Assembly (NCBI GenBank): GCA_029268265.1
Contig: JAJUGH010000005.1
Coordinates: 1-32,653 of the forward strand
Origin: Alcaligenaceae bacterium
GTDB lineage: Bacteria; Pseudomonadota; Gammaproteobacteria; Burkholderiales; Burkholderiaceae_B
Length of the DNA stretch: 32,653 nucleotides
Direction: 5' to 3'
In this document: in pieces, positions 13,115 through 24,513 of the stretch
Layout of the letters: every line of letters begins with the position of its first letter
Numbering within the stretch: position 1 is the stretch's first letter
Notes under the pieces: model-generated
Told to the model about the DNA's origin: nothing
Seen by the model: the letters and a program-made list of their open reading frames with translations, nothing else
Database searches by the model: none
Made by a program: the position numbers and the translations under genes

Positions 13115-15832
13115 ATGCGAACTGACACGCCACCCAGCATTTCCCGCCATGACTACGAGCCTTATCCGTACTGGCTGCCCGAGCTGTCGCTGGAGCTTGA
13201 CCTCGATGCAGATTGCACCCGCGTCACATCAGATATGGAGTTTGAGCGTGCAGTGGACACGTCAGTTCCATTGGTTCTGAACGGGCAAGATCTGGACCTG
13301 GAATCGATCTCCATCGATGGCCGCGAATTGGCTCAAAACGAGTACACGGTCGGGAACGAAACGCTGGTGCTCCGCCCTCAGGCGAAACGGTTCCGGCTGC
13401 GTATCATCAGCCGGTGCCGGCCGAAAGAAAATTCCAGCCTGATGGGGCTTTACGTCTCCGGCAAGCATCTGTTCACGCAGTGCGAGGCCGAGGGGTTTCG
13501 CCGCATTACGTGGTTTCCGGACCGCCCCGACGTCATGTCGCGTTACCGGGTCACCCTGCGCGGATCGAAGCAACAGTATCCGCTGCTGCTGTCGAACGGC
13601 AACCTGATCTCCAGCCGTGATCTTCCCGGTGGCCGGCATGAGGCCGTGTGGGAAGACCCGCACCCCAAGCCGAGCTATCTCTTTGCCGTAGTGGCAGGCG
13701 ATTTCGCATGCCGCGAGCAGCGGATCACCACGCGTAGCGGCCGAGACGTACTGCTGCAGGTATTCAGCGACCACGGCTCTGAAGACAAGACCGAGTGGGC
13801 GATGGATTGCCTGGTACGTTCGGTACGCTGGGACGAGCAGCGCTATGGTCTGGAACTCGATCTGGACCGTTTCATGATCGTGGCCGCGCGTGACTTCAAC
13901 ATGGGGGCCATGGAAAACAAGGGCCTCAATGTTTTCAATTCTGCCTACGTGCTGGCCGATCCGGCTACCGCCACCGACACGACATATCGGGCAATCGAGG
14001 CAGTGATCGGCCACGAGTATTTCCACAACTGGACCGGCAACCGCGTGACGTGCCGCGACTGGTTCCAGCTTTCGCTCAAGGAAGGGCTGACGGTCTTTCG
14101 TGACCAGGAGTTCTCGGCCGATATGTTGGCCGAAGGAATGGACGGCGCCGCCGCGGCCAGCGCTCGTGCGGTCAAGCGTATAGACGACGTATCTACATTG
14201 CGTATCTCGCAGTTTCCGGAAGACAGCGGCCCGATGGCTCACCCGATCCGTCCGGAAAGCTATCAGGAGATCGCAAACTTCTATACGGCCACGATCTACG
14301 AGAAAGGTGCAGAGATCATTCGCATGCAGCAGACGCTGCTGGGCCGCGAAGGTTTCCGCGAAGGATTGGACGAGTATTTCCGCCGGCATGACGGCCAAGC
14401 CGTTACCTGCGACGATTTCATTGCCGCCATGGAGTCGGTCTATTCAGCGCGCCGCCCTGGCCACGACCTGCAGGTGTTCCGTCGCTGGTACAGCCAGGCC
14501 GGCACCCCCCGCGTCCAAATTCAGCTCGAGCATGACGCCAGCAACGCCACCGCCACCTTGACCCTGACACAATCCTGCCCGCCCGTCGGCATTGAGCGGT
14601 TGCAGAACCCGCCGCCCGAAAAGCTCCCACTGCACATCCCAATGGCGCTGGGGCTGCTCACACCAGACGGAACTCCCATCTCGCCCGAGGGTTACGCGCA
14701 GCGGGATGGCGCAGCGCCGGGAACCGTACTGCTCGAGCTCACTGAACAACGCCAATCGTGGACTTTCCAGGGCATCGCGCAACGCCCGGTGCTTTCGCTG
14801 CTGCGTGATTTCTCGGCACCTATCATCGTCGAATATGATCGGCCGGATGCCGAGCTGGCCTTGCTTGCCCGCCAGGATCCGGATCCCTTTGCGCGGTGGG
14901 AAGCTGGTCAGGAATTGCTGCGCCGGCTGCTGCTGGCGCGCGTGCGCGCCATCCTGGAAGACGGCCCTGCGCCTTCCAGCGATCTGGTGATCGACACCTG
15001 GGCCGCGCTCCTCGCCGACAACACGCTCTCACCCGCATATCTGTCTCGAGTGCTGTCGCTGCCCTCGCAGCGCGAACTGCTGGAACAGACGCAGCCCATG
15101 GAACCTCAGGCTGTCGTGCAGGCTTACCAGGAATTGAAGCAGGAACTGGGGCGGCGGCTCGCCGCCGAATGGGAACGTCGCTACGAAGCGATGGACGACA
15201 CCGGCGCACCCTATTCCCCCGATCCCGAGTCAGCCGGACGGCGGGCGTTGCGGGGCTCGGCACTGGGCTTTCTGCTCGCCGGCGAACACCGCGAGGCTAC
15301 ACGTCTGGCCATCCGCCAATACGAGAACGCCAGCAATATGACGGACCGGATGGCTGCCATGTCGGCTTTGTCGGCCTGGGGCACTCCCGACGCCCGAAGC
15401 GCGGTTTACCGGCATTTCTACGACAGCTGGCAAAACGACCCGCTGGTCATCGATCGCTGGTTCGCCGTGCAGGCAGCATCGCCACATGCCACCGTAGAGG
15501 AAGTCGAAGCCCTGATGCTGCATCCGGCCTTTTCGCTCCGGAATCCGAATCGTGCCCGTTCGGTCGTGTTCCAGTTCTGCATGAACAACTTCGGTAACGC
15601 CCACAGCGTGGAAGGCTACGAATTCTGGGCCGACCAGGTGCTTGCGCTGGACAGCCTGAATCCGGAGATCGCCGCACGCCTGGCGCGCGCCTTCGATAAT
15701 TGGGCACGCCTGACCCCGCGCTTGCGAGAGCCGGCACGCCGCGCGCTGGAGCGCATACGACAACACCCGACGCTATCGCGCAATGTCGCGGAAATCGTCA
15801 ATAAATCCTTGAGCATCCATCAGGAGCACTGA
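13115..15832 (+). CDS. pepN: Aminopeptidase N (M1 zinc peptidase)
   Basis: The 905-residue cytoplasmic aminopeptidase removes N-terminal residues from peptides in the last stage of protein turnover. The substrate-anchoring GAMENKGLN precedes the zinc motif [11 protein letters not shown], with H300, E301 and H304, and the third ligand Glu at about 323 in [14 protein letters not shown]. These are offset by three from E. coli PepN, so the whole catalytic domain is colinear. The C-terminal helical domain is complete. It lies two bases upstream of fbp, so the two genes share a transcript. ATG at 13115 is the only sensible start because [20 protein letters not shown] leads straight into the family's N-terminus. 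Confidence 0.97.
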   Translation: MRTDTPPSISRHDYEPYPYWLPELSLELDLDADCTRVTSDMEFERAVDTSVPLVLNGQDLDLESISIDGRELAQNEYTVGNETLVLRPQAKRFRLRIISRCRPKENSSLMGLYVSGKHLFTQCEAEGFRRITWFPDRPDVMSRYRVTLRGSKQQYPLLLSNGNLISSRDLPGGRHEAVWEDPHPKPSYLFAVVAGDFACREQRITTRSGRDVLLQVFSDHGSEDKTEWAMDCLVRSVRWDEQRYGLELDLDRFMIVAARDFNMGAMENKGLNVFNSAYVLADPATATDTTYRAIEAVIGHEYFHNWTGNRVTCRDWFQLSLKEGLTVFRDQEFSADMLAEGMDGAAAASARAVKRIDDVSTLRISQFPEDSGPMAHPIRPESYQEIANFYTATIYEKGAEIIRMQQTLLGREGFREGLDEYFRRHDGQAVTCDDFIAAMESVYSARRPGHDLQVFRRWYSQAGTPRVQIQLEHDASNATATLTLTQSCPPVGIERLQNPPPEKLPLHIPMALGLLTPDGTPISPEGYAQRDGAAPGTVLLELTEQRQSWTFQGIAQRPVLSLLRDFSAPIIVEYDRPDAELALLARQDPDPFARWEAGQELLRRLLLARVRAILEDGPAPSSDLVIDTWAALLADNTLSPAYLSRVLSLPSQRELLEQTQPMEPQAVVQAYQELKQELGRRLAAEWERRYEAMDDTGAPYSPDPESAGRRALRGSALGFLLAGEHREATRLAIRQYENASNMTDRMAAMSALSAWGTPDARSAVYRHFYDSWQNDPLVIDRWFAVQAASPHATVEEVEALMLHPAFSLRNPNRARSVVFQFCMNNFGNAHSVEGYEFWADQVLALDSLNPEIAARLARAFDNWARLTPRLREPARRALERIRQHPTLSRNVAEIVNKSLSIHQEH

Positions 15833-15834
15833 CA

Positions 15835-16866
15835 ATGAAGTACAAATCCCTGACCCAGTATCTGGTCGAGCAGCAACGCTGCGAGCAGGCCGTCACTGCC
15901 GAACTTCGGTTGCTGATCGAAACCGTGGCCCGCGCCTGCAAGGCTATCGGCCATGCCGTGGGCAAAGGCGCACTTGGCGGCGTACTGGGCAGCCTGGACA
16001 GCGAGAACGTGCAAGGTGAAGTGCAGAAAAAGCTCGATGTCCTTTCGAACGAGATCCTGCTGGATGCCAACGAATGGGGTGGTCACCTGGCGGCCATGGC
16101 GTCGGAAGAAATGGAGACCATCCACCTGATTCCGAACCGCTATCCCAAGGGCGAATACCTGCTGCTTTTTGATCCTCTGGACGGCTCCTCGAACATCGAT
16201 GTGAACGTCTCGATCGGCACCATCTTCTCGGTGTTGCGCGCGCCGGCAGACGCCTCGGGGAGGGAAATCCAGGAGTCCGATTTCCTGCAGCCCGGCACGC
16301 GGCAAGTCGCGGCGGGCTATGCGGTGTACGGTCCGCAAACCATGTTGGTACTGACCGTGGGAACCGGCGTGGTGGGCTTTACGCTGGATCGCGAAACGGG
16401 GGCCTGGCGGCTCACGCACGACGATATCCGGATTCCCGAGCAAACGAAGGAGTTCGCGATCAACGCCTCGAACATGCGCCACTGGGAAATGCCGGTACGC
16501 CGCTACATCCATGAGTGCCTGGCCGGCAAAGAAGGGCCGCTCGAAAAGGACTACAACATGCGCTGGATCGCCTCGATGGTGGCCGACGTCCATCGCATAC
16601 TGAGCCGTGGCGGAATCTTCATGTACCCACGAGACGAGCGGGCGAGCGGCAAGGCCGGCAAGCTGCGCCTGATGTATGAAGCCAACCCCATGAGCTTTAT
16701 TGTGGAGCAGGCAGGCGGCCTGGCCATCGACGGCGAACGCCGCATCATGGACATCGAGCCCTCCGCCCTGCACCAGCGAGTGGGCGTGGTGCTGGGGTCG
16801 CGCGAGGAAGTGGAACGCGTGCAGCGCTATCACGAAGAAAGCGCACAGACCGCTCAACAGGCCTGA
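15835..16866 (+). CDS. fbp: Fructose-1,6-bisphosphatase class 1
   Basis: The 343-residue enzyme hydrolyses fructose 1,6-bisphosphate to fructose 6-phosphate in gluconeogenesis. The metal-binding signature [21 protein letters not shown] is near residue 115, and the C-terminal substrate region contains YIHECLAG and [11 protein letters not shown]. The length fits class 1 enzymes of betaproteobacteria. The start is two bases after the pepN stop, with GGAG just upstream inside the pepN end. A terminator follows after 38 bases. Confidence 0.97.
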   Translation: MKYKSLTQYLVEQQRCEQAVTAELRLLIETVARACKAIGHAVGKGALGGVLGSLDSENVQGEVQKKLDVLSNEILLDANEWGGHLAAMASEEMETIHLIPNRYPKGEYLLLFDPLDGSSNIDVNVSIGTIFSVLRAPADASGREIQESDFLQPGTRQVAAGYAVYGPQTMLVLTVGTGVVGFTLDRETGAWRLTHDDIRIPEQTKEFAINASNMRHWEMPVRRYIHECLAGKEGPLEKDYNMRWIASMVADVHRILSRGGIFMYPRDERASGKAGKLRLMYEANPMSFIVEQAGGLAIDGERRIMDIEPSALHQRVGVVLGSREEVERVQRYHEESAQTAQQA

Positions 16867-16904
16867 CCGGCCTGGGGCGGCTTGCCGTCCCCGCAGACCA
16901 GCAA

Positions 16905-16930
16905 GGCCGCTGCATGAGCAGCGGCCTTTT
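16905..16930 (+). terminator. Intrinsic terminator after fbp
   Basis: GGCCGCTGC and GCAGCGGCC form a perfect nine-base-pair stem with loop ATGA, followed by TTTT. It lies between the convergent fbp and quinone oxidoreductase genes. The minus-strand flank has only two T, so it acts mainly on the plus strand. Confidence 0.88.
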
Positions 16931-16935
16931 CTACA

Positions 16936-17934
16936 TCACTCGATCGTGAAGATGGTTGCGCCGGTGGTCTTTCGAGCCGCCAGCGCTTCCTGCGCCTGGG
17001 CGGCTTCCTGCAACGGGAAGCGCTGCCCGATCATCACCTTGATGCGACCATCCACAATGAGGCCGAACAACTCGTCTGCAGCGGCCTGCATGTCTTGCTG
17101 GGTCGGCACGTAGTCGGCGAGCTTCGGGCGTGTCACGAAGAGCGAGCCCTTATTGTTCAGGAGCGCCAGGTCCACTCCTTCGACCGGCCCGGAGGCATTG
17201 CCAAAGCTGACCATCAGGCCGCGAGGCTTCAGGCAATCGAGCGAGGTCATCCAGGTGTCCTTGCCGACACCGTCGTATACCACCGGCAACTTGGCGCCAC
17301 CGGTGAGCTCCTTCACCCGCTCAGCCACGTTCTCGCGGCTGTAGTCGATCATTTCCCAGGCGCCGTGTTCCTTGGCGATGGCGCATTTTTCTGCACTTGA
17401 CGCGGTGCCGATCAACTTCACGCCGAGCGCCTTTGCCCACTGGCATGCGATCAGGCCTACGCCACCGGCAGCGGCATGGAATAGCACCGTTTCGCCTTCC
17501 TGCAGGCGATAACACTGCCTGAAGAGGTATTGCACCGTCAAACCCTTGAGCATCACTGCGGCGGCATCTTCATAGCTCACCGCGTCAGGCAGCTTCACCA
17601 CTTTGGCGGCCGGCACGTTGCGCAGATCGGCATAGGCGCCAATCGGACTCTGGCCATAGGCCACCCGGTCGCCCACCTTGACGTGCGTCACGCCCTCGCC
17701 CACTGCCACGACATCCCCGGCCGCCTCGAAGCCGAGCCCGTGAGGCAATGCATGCGGGTACAGGCCGGTGCGAAAGTAGATATCGATGAAATTCAGACCG
17801 GCCGCCTTCTGGCGTATCATCACTTCGCCCGTGCCGGGCTCGGCGACATCGACGGTGGTGAGTTTCAGTACTTCCGGGCCGCCGTGGCTCTCGATTCGTA
17901 TTGCTTTAGCCTGTTTGCTCAAGTCTGCCTCCAT
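16936..17934 (-). CDS. NADPH:quinone oxidoreductase (zinc-free MDR family, Qor-like)
   Basis: From ATG at 17932-17934 the protein has 332 residues. It is a medium-chain dehydrogenase/reductase with the quinone-reductase motif AGLNFIDIYFRTGLYP near residue 45, the NADPH-binding FHAAAGGVGLIACQWAK near 150, and none of the catalytic zinc cysteines. It should reduce quinones or other electrophilic carbonyls with NADPH. The ORF track starts 19 residues upstream at another ATG, but that region has no ribosome site and belongs to the divergent intergenic space. The shorter start has GAG before it and fits the usual family length of 325-330. Confidence 0.9.
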   Translation of the reverse strand: MEADLSKQAKAIRIESHGGPEVLKLTTVDVAEPGTGEVMIRQKAAGLNFIDIYFRTGLYPHALPHGLGFEAAGDVVAVGEGVTHVKVGDRVAYGQSPIGAYADLRNVPAAKVVKLPDAVSYEDAAAVMLKGLTVQYLFRQCYRLQEGETVLFHAAAGGVGLIACQWAKALGVKLIGTASSAEKCAIAKEHGAWEMIDYSRENVAERVKELTGGAKLPVVYDGVGKDTWMTSLDCLKPRGLMVSFGNASGPVEGVDLALLNNKGSLFVTRPKLADYVPTQQDMQAAADELFGLIVDGRIKVMIGQRFPLQEAAQAQEALAARKTTGATIFTIE

Positions 17935-18011
17935 ATTGCTCAGGTACAGTGGAAAGCGGCTAGTGTAATGCCTTCGCCCCGCGCTTCTCATTCGTATCCG
18001 TTACTTGACCC

Positions 18012-18872
18012 ATGACCCGTCAGCACGCCTTGATTGCCATACACAGCGCCGCCGTACTTTTCGGGCTCACGGGAATCTTTGGTGAATTGATCAAGGCCGA
18101 CGCCATGGTGATCACTGCCGGGCGCGCCTTGTTTGCCGTACTGGCGCTCGTGGTGTTCATGCGCTGGCACGGTGTCTCGGCCCGCGCGGGCATCGACCGC
18201 CGTGCTGCCATCACGCTCCTCGTGGCCGGTGTGCTGCTGGCCATACACTGGGTGACTTTCTTTGTCGCCGTGAAGGTGGGTGGAGTCGCCATCGCCACCT
18301 TGGGATTTGCCAGCTTCCCCGCATTCATCACCCTATGCGAATGGCTGGTGCTCCGGGAACGCATACGCCGCGATGAGTGGACGATCCTGGCGCTCGTGAG
18401 CGGCGGCCTGGTGCTCGTCACCCCCTCGCTCGACTTCGGCGATCAGGCCACGGTGGGGCTGATGTGGGCGGTGGCCTCCGGTCTGTCATTCGCGCTTTTT
18501 ACATTGGTCAACCGCCGTGCGGCCGCCCGCCTTTCAGCCTATCAGGTGGCGTGCTGGGAAAACCTGGTAGTGGTGCTTGTAACCCTGCCCTTCTGCCTGG
18601 GCGGCCTTGGTGGAATCAGCACGCTGGACCTCTTCTGGATTGCGATGCTGGGCGTGTTCTGCACCGCTCTTTCTCACTACCTGATGGTGTCCAGCCTGAT
18701 GGTGCTCAAAGCCCGCAGTGCCGGCATCGTCATTGCGCTTGAGCCGGTTTACGCGATTTTTTTTGCGGCCGTGCTATTCGGCCAGTACCCCGGGCTTCGG
18801 GCCCTGCTCGGCGGAGCCATCATGATCGGCGCCATCGTGTGGTCGGGGCTGCGCAAGCCGTCTCGCAACTGA
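18012..18872 (+). CDS. EamA-family (DMT superfamily) permease
   Basis: The 286-residue integral membrane protein consists of two EamA repeats, each of about five hydrophobic segments. The first repeat includes HWVTFFVAVKVGGVAIATLGFASFP, and the second ends EPVYAIFFAAVLFGQYP, both typical of the family. Members export amino acids, metabolites or drugs, and the substrate cannot be read from the sequence. It is divergent from the quinone reductase, the two starts being 77 bases apart. No ribosome site is obvious before ATG 18012. Confidence 0.88.
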   Translation: MTRQHALIAIHSAAVLFGLTGIFGELIKADAMVITAGRALFAVLALVVFMRWHGVSARAGIDRRAAITLLVAGVLLAIHWVTFFVAVKVGGVAIATLGFASFPAFITLCEWLVLRERIRRDEWTILALVSGGLVLVTPSLDFGDQATVGLMWAVASGLSFALFTLVNRRAAARLSAYQVACWENLVVVLVTLPFCLGGLGGISTLDLFWIAMLGVFCTALSHYLMVSSLMVLKARSAGIVIALEPVYAIFFAAVLFGQYPGLRALLGGAIMIGAIVWSGLRKPSRN

Positions 18873-18947
18873 AGCCTGGAACAAGCCGCCGTAGGGGTCC
18901 ACGCGGCGCCAAATCGACTGCCGTGGGCGCCCGCAGTGAAAAATCGC

Positions 18948-19880
18948 TTAGTAGCCGGTATCGCGAGCGACAAGCCCCGGAGCTTGCTGACCACGCTCCA
19001 GCAGCCGAATCCCTTCCGTGATCTGTTGCACCGCCTGATCTTCCAGCGTGACAGCCGCGACATGAGGCGTAATGCGCACGCGCGGATGCCGCCAATACGG
19101 GTGGTCCTGTGGCAAGGGCTCGTCGTTGAAAACATCCAGTACCGCGGATTGCAGTTGACCGGAGTCGAGGGCGGCCAGAACGTCAGCATCCACGACATGC
19201 CCACCTCTGGCGATGTTGATGAGGACGGCATGCGGCTTGAGCTTTGCGATCAATGCGGCGTTGATGATGCCTGCGGTTTCGGCCGTAAGCGGAAGAAGGT
19301 TCACCAAGACACGCGTACGCGCCAGAAAAGCCTCAAGCTGCCCATCGCCATGAAAAGTTTCGATGCTCTGGTCTTCGCGGGGACTACGCGCCCATCCGGC
19401 CACCGGATATCCCATTGCCGCCACGCTTTGTGCGACATGGCTGCCGAGCTTGCCCAGACCCATGATCCCGACCGGCCACTCCGCATGGCGAACGGCCGGC
19501 AAGGGCGACCACGCGGCCTCTTTCTGACGCCGCCGATAGATTTCGAAACCGCGAGACAGTTCGGCAATGCTATGAATCACGTACTCCGCCATCTGACCCG
19601 CCATGCCCGCGTCCTGGAGCCGGTAGACAGGAGTGTCGGCCGTCAGGCTCGGAAGCTTCATGATCCCGTCGACCCCCGCGCCCAGATTGAACACCGCGCG
19701 CAGGCCCGGCTGGTTGCGGAACACTTCATCCGGGGGAGACCAGACGATGGCATACCGGGCCTGCGTATCGGGCATTCCCGGCCGCCATGCGATCACTTCA
19801 AACTCGGGTAAGGCCGCCTGCATGATGCCCTGCCAGCGCTCGGTCTCGGCTGCCACCGGAGTGGCCACAATTACTTTCAC
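18948..19880 (-). CDS. ghrA: Glyoxylate/hydroxypyruvate reductase A
   Basis: A D-2-hydroxyacid dehydrogenase of about 310 residues reducing glyoxylate and hydroxypyruvate with NAD(P)H. It has the nucleotide-binding GLGKLGSHVA, the catalytic Arg in NIARGGHVVD, Glu in FNDEPLPQDHPYW and His in ITPHVAAVT. AVFNLGAGVDGI and VYRLQDAGMAGQMAEYV are characteristic of the GhrA branch. I choose the GTG at 19878-19880 (VKVIVATPV) rather than the ORF-track start: AAGGA lies seven bases before it, and the length then matches E. coli GhrA (312). This places it 16 bases after the stop of the HerA-like ATPase gene, probably in one operon. Confidence 0.9.
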   Translation of the reverse strand: MKVIVATPVAAETERWQGIMQAALPEFEVIAWRPGMPDTQARYAIVWSPPDEVFRNQPGLRAVFNLGAGVDGIMKLPSLTADTPVYRLQDAGMAGQMAEYVIHSIAELSRGFEIYRRRQKEAAWSPLPAVRHAEWPVGIMGLGKLGSHVAQSVAAMGYPVAGWARSPREDQSIETFHGDGQLEAFLARTRVLVNLLPLTAETAGIINAALIAKLKPHAVLINIARGGHVVDADVLAALDSGQLQSAVLDVFNDEPLPQDHPYWRHPRVRITPHVAAVTLEDQAVQQITEGIRLLERGQQAPGLVARDTGY

Positions 19881-19896
19881 TGCTGCTTCCTTCATC

Positions 19897-21390
19897 TCAA
19901 CGTCGTCCGGTGAGCGAGCCCAGCACACCTCTTACCAACTGATTTGCCGCCCGCCGCACCATACTTTTGGCCACCGACTGCACCACGCCATCCCGCCGCC
20001 CGCCACGTGGGCCCGTGGAGCCGAACAGGAACTCATTTACCGATTTCAGGATGCCATCGTCGCGAAGCGTTTCTGCCGGCGCCGCCGCGGATCCATTCTG
20101 TACCGGCATCTCTTCGGCCCGCTTCTGGAGCACCTCGTAGGCCGACTCCCTGTCGAGCGCCTGCTGATACTTGCCGCCCATGAGCGACCCATTGATGATC
20201 TGTTGCCGCTCGGTTTCGGAGACAGGTCCGATACGGCTGCCTGGCGCCACCACCCAGGCTCGCTGGGTGGGTGTCGGAGTGCCCTTTTCATCCAGAGTCG
20301 ACACCAGGGCTTCGCCCACCCCCAGTTCGGTAATGGCGGACTCGATGTCAAGCCCTGGATTTGGCCGCATGGTCTGCGCTGCGGTGCGTACGGCACGCTG
20401 GTCGCGCGGCGTGTAGGCGCGCAGGGCGTGCTGAACACGGTTTCCCAGCTGACCCAACACCACTTCGGAGATATCCAGCGGGTTCTGGGTAACGAAATAA
20501 ACGCCCACACCTTTGGAGCGTATCAGACGCAGCACCTGCTCGATTTTGTCAGTCAGTGCCTTGGGCGCGTCCTCGAACAGCAGGTGCGCTTCGTCGAAGA
20601 AGAACACGAACTTGGGGCGGTCGAGGTCGCCAACTTCCGGCAGGGTTTCGTACAGTTCCGCCAGCAGCCACAATAGGAAGACAGCATAAAGGCGAGGCGA
20701 CTGCATCAGCCGGTCGGCCGCCAGAATATTGATAACACCGCGTCCCGATGCGTCGGTTCGAATCAGATCGTGGATCTGCAGCATGGGTTCGCCGAAGAAA
20801 TTTTCGGCGCCCTGCGACTCCAGCCTCAGCAAGGCCCGCTGGATTGCTCCAACTGACGCGCTGGAAATATTGCCGTAACGCAGGCGCAGCTCGGTTGCGC
20901 GATCGCCAACCGCCAGCAGCATCGCGCGCAGGTCCTTCAGGTCCAGCAGAAGGAGACCCTCTTCGTCGGCAACGCGGAAGACGATGTCCAGGACCCCGGC
21001 CTGCGTGTCGTTCAGTTCGAGTATGCGAGAAAGCAGCAGCGGGCCCATGTCTGAAATGGTGGCCCGCAACGGATGACCCTTCTCGCCGAAGATGTCCCAG
21101 AACTCCACCGGCGCACTGGCCCAGGCCGGCTGGGCGATCCCGAGCCGGTCCAGACGCTCCAGCAGCTTCGGCGTCGGTTCACCGGCCGCCGCGAGACCCG
21201 AAAGGTCGCCCTTGACGTCGGAGACAAACACTGGCGTGCCGAGTCTACTGAAAGCTTCAGCGAGCACCTGCAAGGTGACGGTCTTGCCCGTCCCGGTGGC
21301 ACCCGTGATGCAGCCATGCCGGTTCGCGAGCCGGGGCAATAAAACACACGGGCCGCTTGCACCTTGCGCGACGATGATCGGTTCAGCCAT
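19897..21390 (-). CDS. HerA-like ATPase, DUF853 family (YjgR-like)
   Basis: The 497-residue protein belongs to the DUF853/YjgR family of HerA-FtsK-type ATPases. Walker A is GATGTGKT (residues 30-37) followed by [14 protein letters not shown], and Walker B is [12 protein letters not shown] near residue 267. [17 protein letters not shown] and a polar C-terminal tail are typical. The family is widespread in proteobacteria but its cellular role is poorly defined. HerA relatives are hexameric DNA translocases working with nucleases; no nuclease gene is adjacent here. The start at 21388-21390 is plain and divergent from yebC. Confidence 0.92.
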   Translation of the reverse strand: MAEPIIVAQGASGPCVLLPRLANRHGCITGATGTGKTVTLQVLAEAFSRLGTPVFVSDVKGDLSGLAAAGEPTPKLLERLDRLGIAQPAWASAPVEFWDIFGEKGHPLRATISDMGPLLLSRILELNDTQAGVLDIVFRVADEEGLLLLDLKDLRAMLLAVGDRATELRLRYGNISSASVGAIQRALLRLESQGAENFFGEPMLQIHDLIRTDASGRGVINILAADRLMQSPRLYAVFLLWLLAELYETLPEVGDLDRPKFVFFFDEAHLLFEDAPKALTDKIEQVLRLIRSKGVGVYFVTQNPLDISEVVLGQLGNRVQHALRAYTPRDQRAVRTAAQTMRPNPGLDIESAITELGVGEALVSTLDEKGTPTPTQRAWVVAPGSRIGPVSETERQQIINGSLMGGKYQQALDRESAYEVLQKRAEEMPVQNGSAAAPAETLRDDGILKSVNEFLFGSTGPRGGRRDGVVQSVAKSMVRRAANQLVRGVLGSLTGRR

Positions 21391-21502
21391 CTGTCTTTGA
21401 CCCCCGCGACTAAATTGGACACAATGGCCGGAGTGTAATGCATGGTTAAACGCCCCGAAGGGGTAAAATCTGCTTCATCTAGCATTCTCGAATATTGCAA
21501 AT

Positions 21503-22243
21503 ATGGCCGGACACAGTAAATGGGCGAACATCCAGCACCGCAAGGGTAGGCAAGACGCCAAGCGGGGCAAGCTCTGGACGAAAATCATCCGTGAGATCAC
21601 GGTGGCGGCACGCGCCGGGGGAGCCGATCCTGACGCCAATCCGCGCTTGCGCCTGGCATGGGACAAGGCCACGGCGGCCAACATGCCCAAGGACAACATC
21701 CAGCGCGCCATCCAGCGTGGCGCCGGCGGCGCCGACGGCGACAACTTCGAAGAAGTCCGCTACGAAGGCTACGGCCCCGGTGGAGCCGCCATCCTGATCG
21801 ACTGCATGACCGACAACCGCACCCGTACGGTCGCAGAAGTGCGCCACGCGCTTTCCAAGAATGGCGGCAACCTTGGCCAGGACGGCTCAGTGACATTCAT
21901 GTTCAAGCACTGTGGCCAGTTCCTGTTTGCCCCGGGCGTGTCCGAGGAGCAGGTCATGGAAGTCGCCCTCGAGGCAGGAGCCGAAGACATCATTACCGAT
22001 GAAGAAGGCATGATCGAAGTCATCTGCGAGCCATCCGCCTATACCGATGTCAAGGCCGCTTTCGAACAAGCCGGCCTGCAGCCCGAAGTGCAAGACGTCA
22101 TCATGAAGGCGTTGAACGAAACGGAACTCACTGGCGCCGATGCCGAGCGCACGCAGAAACTCATCGACATGCTCGAATCCCTCGACGACGTGCAACAGGT
22201 CTACACCACCGCCGTCTTCGACGAAGCCGCTCAACCCTCCTGA
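21503..22243 (+). CDS. yebC: YebC/PmpR (TACO1) family protein
   Basis: The 246-residue protein starts with the invariant [23 protein letters not shown] and includes [21 protein letters not shown] near residue 90. The family was first described as transcriptional regulators. Newer work on YebC and mitochondrial TACO1 indicates a role in translation, relieving ribosome stalls at proline-rich stretches. The start has no ribosome site (AATATTGCAAAT precedes ATG). TAAAAT at 21464-21469 may be the -10 box. It heads a series of housekeeping genes in the same direction. Confidence 0.96.
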   Translation: MAGHSKWANIQHRKGRQDAKRGKLWTKIIREITVAARAGGADPDANPRLRLAWDKATAANMPKDNIQRAIQRGAGGADGDNFEEVRYEGYGPGGAAILIDCMTDNRTRTVAEVRHALSKNGGNLGQDGSVTFMFKHCGQFLFAPGVSEEQVMEVALEAGAEDIITDEEGMIEVICEPSAYTDVKAAFEQAGLQPEVQDVIMKALNETELTGADAERTQKLIDMLESLDDVQQVYTTAVFDEAAQPS

Positions 22244-22251
22244 TCCCTATG

Positions 22252-22271
22252 CTGCCCGGTTCGCCGGGCAG
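22252..22271 (+). other. UUCG-capped hairpin between yebC and purD
   Basis: CTGCCCGG and CCGGGCAG form a perfect eight-base-pair stem closed by the stable tetraloop TTCG. No T-run follows (ACCACCC), so it is not a canonical intrinsic terminator. It may stabilise the 3' end of yebC mRNA or weaken transcription into purD. Confidence 0.6.
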
Positions 22272-22294
22272 ACCACCCACTCCACAACGAAAAA

Positions 22295-23605
22295 ATGAAA
22301 CTACTCGTCATCGGCAGCGGCGGACGTGAGCACGCCATGGCTTGGCGACTCGCTCGCTCACCGCGCGTGCAGACCGTGTACGTCGCACCAGGCAATGGTG
22401 GCACAGCCCGCGCATCGCAAATACAGAATGTCGCCCTGTCGGAAATCGACGATCTCATCGACTTTGCCCGCAAGGAAAAGATTGCCTATACGGTCGTCGG
22501 CCCCGAAGCACCGCTGGCAGCCGGCATCGTCGACGCCTTCCAGGCGGCCGGCCTCAAGATTTTCGGTCCCATCCGCGAGGCGGCACAGCTGGAAAGCTCC
22601 AAGGATTACGCCAAGGCGTTCATGGTTCGCCACGCAATTCCGACGGCCGGCTACGCGACCTTCACCGACCCGGAAGCGGCACACCGGCATATCGATGAAC
22701 AGGGCGCGCCCATCGTCGTCAAGGCGGACGGACTCGCTGCCGGCAAGGGCGTGGTCGTGGCCACCACCGTTGAAGAGGCCCACGCCGCCATCGACGACAT
22801 GCTCGGCAAAGGATCCTTCGGGCAGGCGGGCGCACGCGTCGTCATCGAGGAGTTCCTGGAAGGCGAGGAAGCCAGTTTCATCGTCATGTGTGACGGCCAC
22901 AATGTGCTGCCCCTGGCCACCAGCCAGGACCACAAGCGCCTGCTCGATGGTGACCGCGGCCCCAATACGGGCGGCATGGGTGCTTATTCGCCGGCGCCCG
23001 TCATCTCGCCTGCGCTGCATAACCGCATCATGCGGGAAGTCATCAACCCTACCATCGTCGGCATGGCTCGCGACGGCGTGCCCTATTGCGGCTTCCTCTA
23101 CGCCGGCCTCATGATCGGGCCCGGCCCGGACGCGACCCGTACCCTGAAGGTACTCGAGTTCAATTGCCGCATGGGCGATCCTGAAACGCAACCGATCATG
23201 ATGCGGATCAAGAGTGATTTCAGCGAGACGCTCGAGCTCGCGATCGCCGGTCGCCTGAACGAAGCCGACATCGAATGGGACCGGCGTACCGCCCTGGGCG
23301 TCGTGCTGGCTGCCGCGAACTACCCGGCGACCCCGCGTACCGGCGACACCATCAGTCGCCTGGCGCAAGACACCGACGACTGCGTAATCTTCCACGCCGG
23401 CACACGGCTGGACAACGGAATACTCAAGACGTCAGGCGGGCGAGTGCTGTGCGTCACGGCGCTGGGCGATTCGCTGAAACGTGCCCAGGCCACTGCTTAT
23501 GAGGCGATCGTCCGGACCCACTTCGAGGGCCAGCAATACCGGCGCGACATCGGCTGGCGCGCGCTGCCCAACGCAACCGCCGGTCAGGCACCGGCCGCCG
23601 AATAG
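22295..23605 (+). CDS. purD: Phosphoribosylamine-glycine ligase (GAR synthetase)
   Basis: The 436-residue enzyme catalyses step 2 of purine synthesis, joining glycine to phosphoribosylamine with ATP. It starts with [19 protein letters not shown]. It carries the ATP-grasp elements [15 protein letters not shown] (about residue 145) and [13 protein letters not shown], and the signature [11 protein letters not shown] near residue 290. The length is normal for PurD. No Shine-Dalgarno sequence precedes the ATG (ACAACGAAAAA). It is two bases upstream of hemF. Confidence 0.97.
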   Translation: MKLLVIGSGGREHAMAWRLARSPRVQTVYVAPGNGGTARASQIQNVALSEIDDLIDFARKEKIAYTVVGPEAPLAAGIVDAFQAAGLKIFGPIREAAQLESSKDYAKAFMVRHAIPTAGYATFTDPEAAHRHIDEQGAPIVVKADGLAAGKGVVVATTVEEAHAAIDDMLGKGSFGQAGARVVIEEFLEGEEASFIVMCDGHNVLPLATSQDHKRLLDGDRGPNTGGMGAYSPAPVISPALHNRIMREVINPTIVGMARDGVPYCGFLYAGLMIGPGPDATRTLKVLEFNCRMGDPETQPIMMRIKSDFSETLELAIAGRLNEADIEWDRRTALGVVLAAANYPATPRTGDTISRLAQDTDDCVIFHAGTRLDNGILKTSGGRVLCVTALGDSLKRAQATAYEAIVRTHFEGQQYRRDIGWRALPNATAGQAPAAE

Positions 23606-23607
23606 TC

Positions 23608-24513
23608 ATGAGCATTCAGGAAGAGCAGACGCGACAGTGGCTCACCGGACTGCAGTCCGACATCGTGGCCGCATTCGAACAATGTGGTCAGGCGGCGTTT
23701 GCCAGTGATGCCTGGACCCGTAAGGAAGGCGGCGGCGGACTGAGCCGCTACCTTGAGGACGGCCCCGTATTCGAGCGGGCCGCGGTACTCTTCAGCCATG
23801 TGCAAGGCACGAAGCTGCCGCCATCGGCCAGCGCACAGCGGCCGCATCTGGCCGGCCGGCCGTGGCAGGCCATGGGCGTATCGCTGGTCATCCACCCGCG
23901 CAATCCCTTCGTGCCAACGGCGCACATGAACGTGCGCTGTTTCGTGGCGAAGGCCACGACTCCTGAAGAAGAGGACGTCTTCTGGTTTGGAGGGGGCCTG
24001 GACTTGACGCCCTACTACCCTTTCGAAGAGGACGTCAGGCACTTTCACCGTAGCTGCCATGATGCGCTCCAACCCTTAGGGCCGGAAAAATACCCGGTGT
24101 GGAAGAAAGCCTGCGATGAATACTTCTACCTGAAACATCGCCAGGAGACCCGCGGCGTCGGCGGCCTGTTCTTCGACGACCTGAACGAGGGCGGCTTCGA
24201 GCATAGCTTTGCCCTGACCCGTGCGGTTGGCGAAGCGTTTCTGCCGGCTTATCTGCCCATCGTCGAACGGCGCAAGGACACGCCTTACTCAGAACACCAC
24301 CGTGAGTTTCAGGCTTACCGCCGTGGCCGGTACGTGGAGTTCAACCTGGTCTTCGATCGCGGCACGCTATTCGGCCTGCAATCGGGCGGGCGCACGGAGT
24401 CCATCCTGCTGTCCATGCCGCCCAAGGCTATCTGGAAGTACGACTGGCACCCCGAACCAGGTACGCCCGAAGCGGCCTTGCAGGACTACCTGCGGCCGCG
24501 GGAGTGGGTTTGA
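23608..24513 (+). CDS. hemF: Oxygen-dependent coproporphyrinogen III oxidase
   Basis: The 301-residue cytosolic enzyme decarboxylates coproporphyrinogen III to protoporphyrinogen IX using oxygen, in haem synthesis. It matches E. coli HemF (299 residues) throughout: [68 protein letters not shown] and [20 protein letters not shown]. Its presence points to aerobic growth. It starts two bases after purD and overlaps the nadD start. Confidence 0.97.
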   Translation: MSIQEEQTRQWLTGLQSDIVAAFEQCGQAAFASDAWTRKEGGGGLSRYLEDGPVFERAAVLFSHVQGTKLPPSASAQRPHLAGRPWQAMGVSLVIHPRNPFVPTAHMNVRCFVAKATTPEEEDVFWFGGGLDLTPYYPFEEDVRHFHRSCHDALQPLGPEKYPVWKKACDEYFYLKHRQETRGVGGLFFDDLNEGGFEHSFALTRAVGEAFLPAYLPIVERRKDTPYSEHHREFQAYRRGRYVEFNLVFDRGTLFGLQSGGRTESILLSMPPKAIWKYDWHPEPGTPEAALQDYLRPREWV

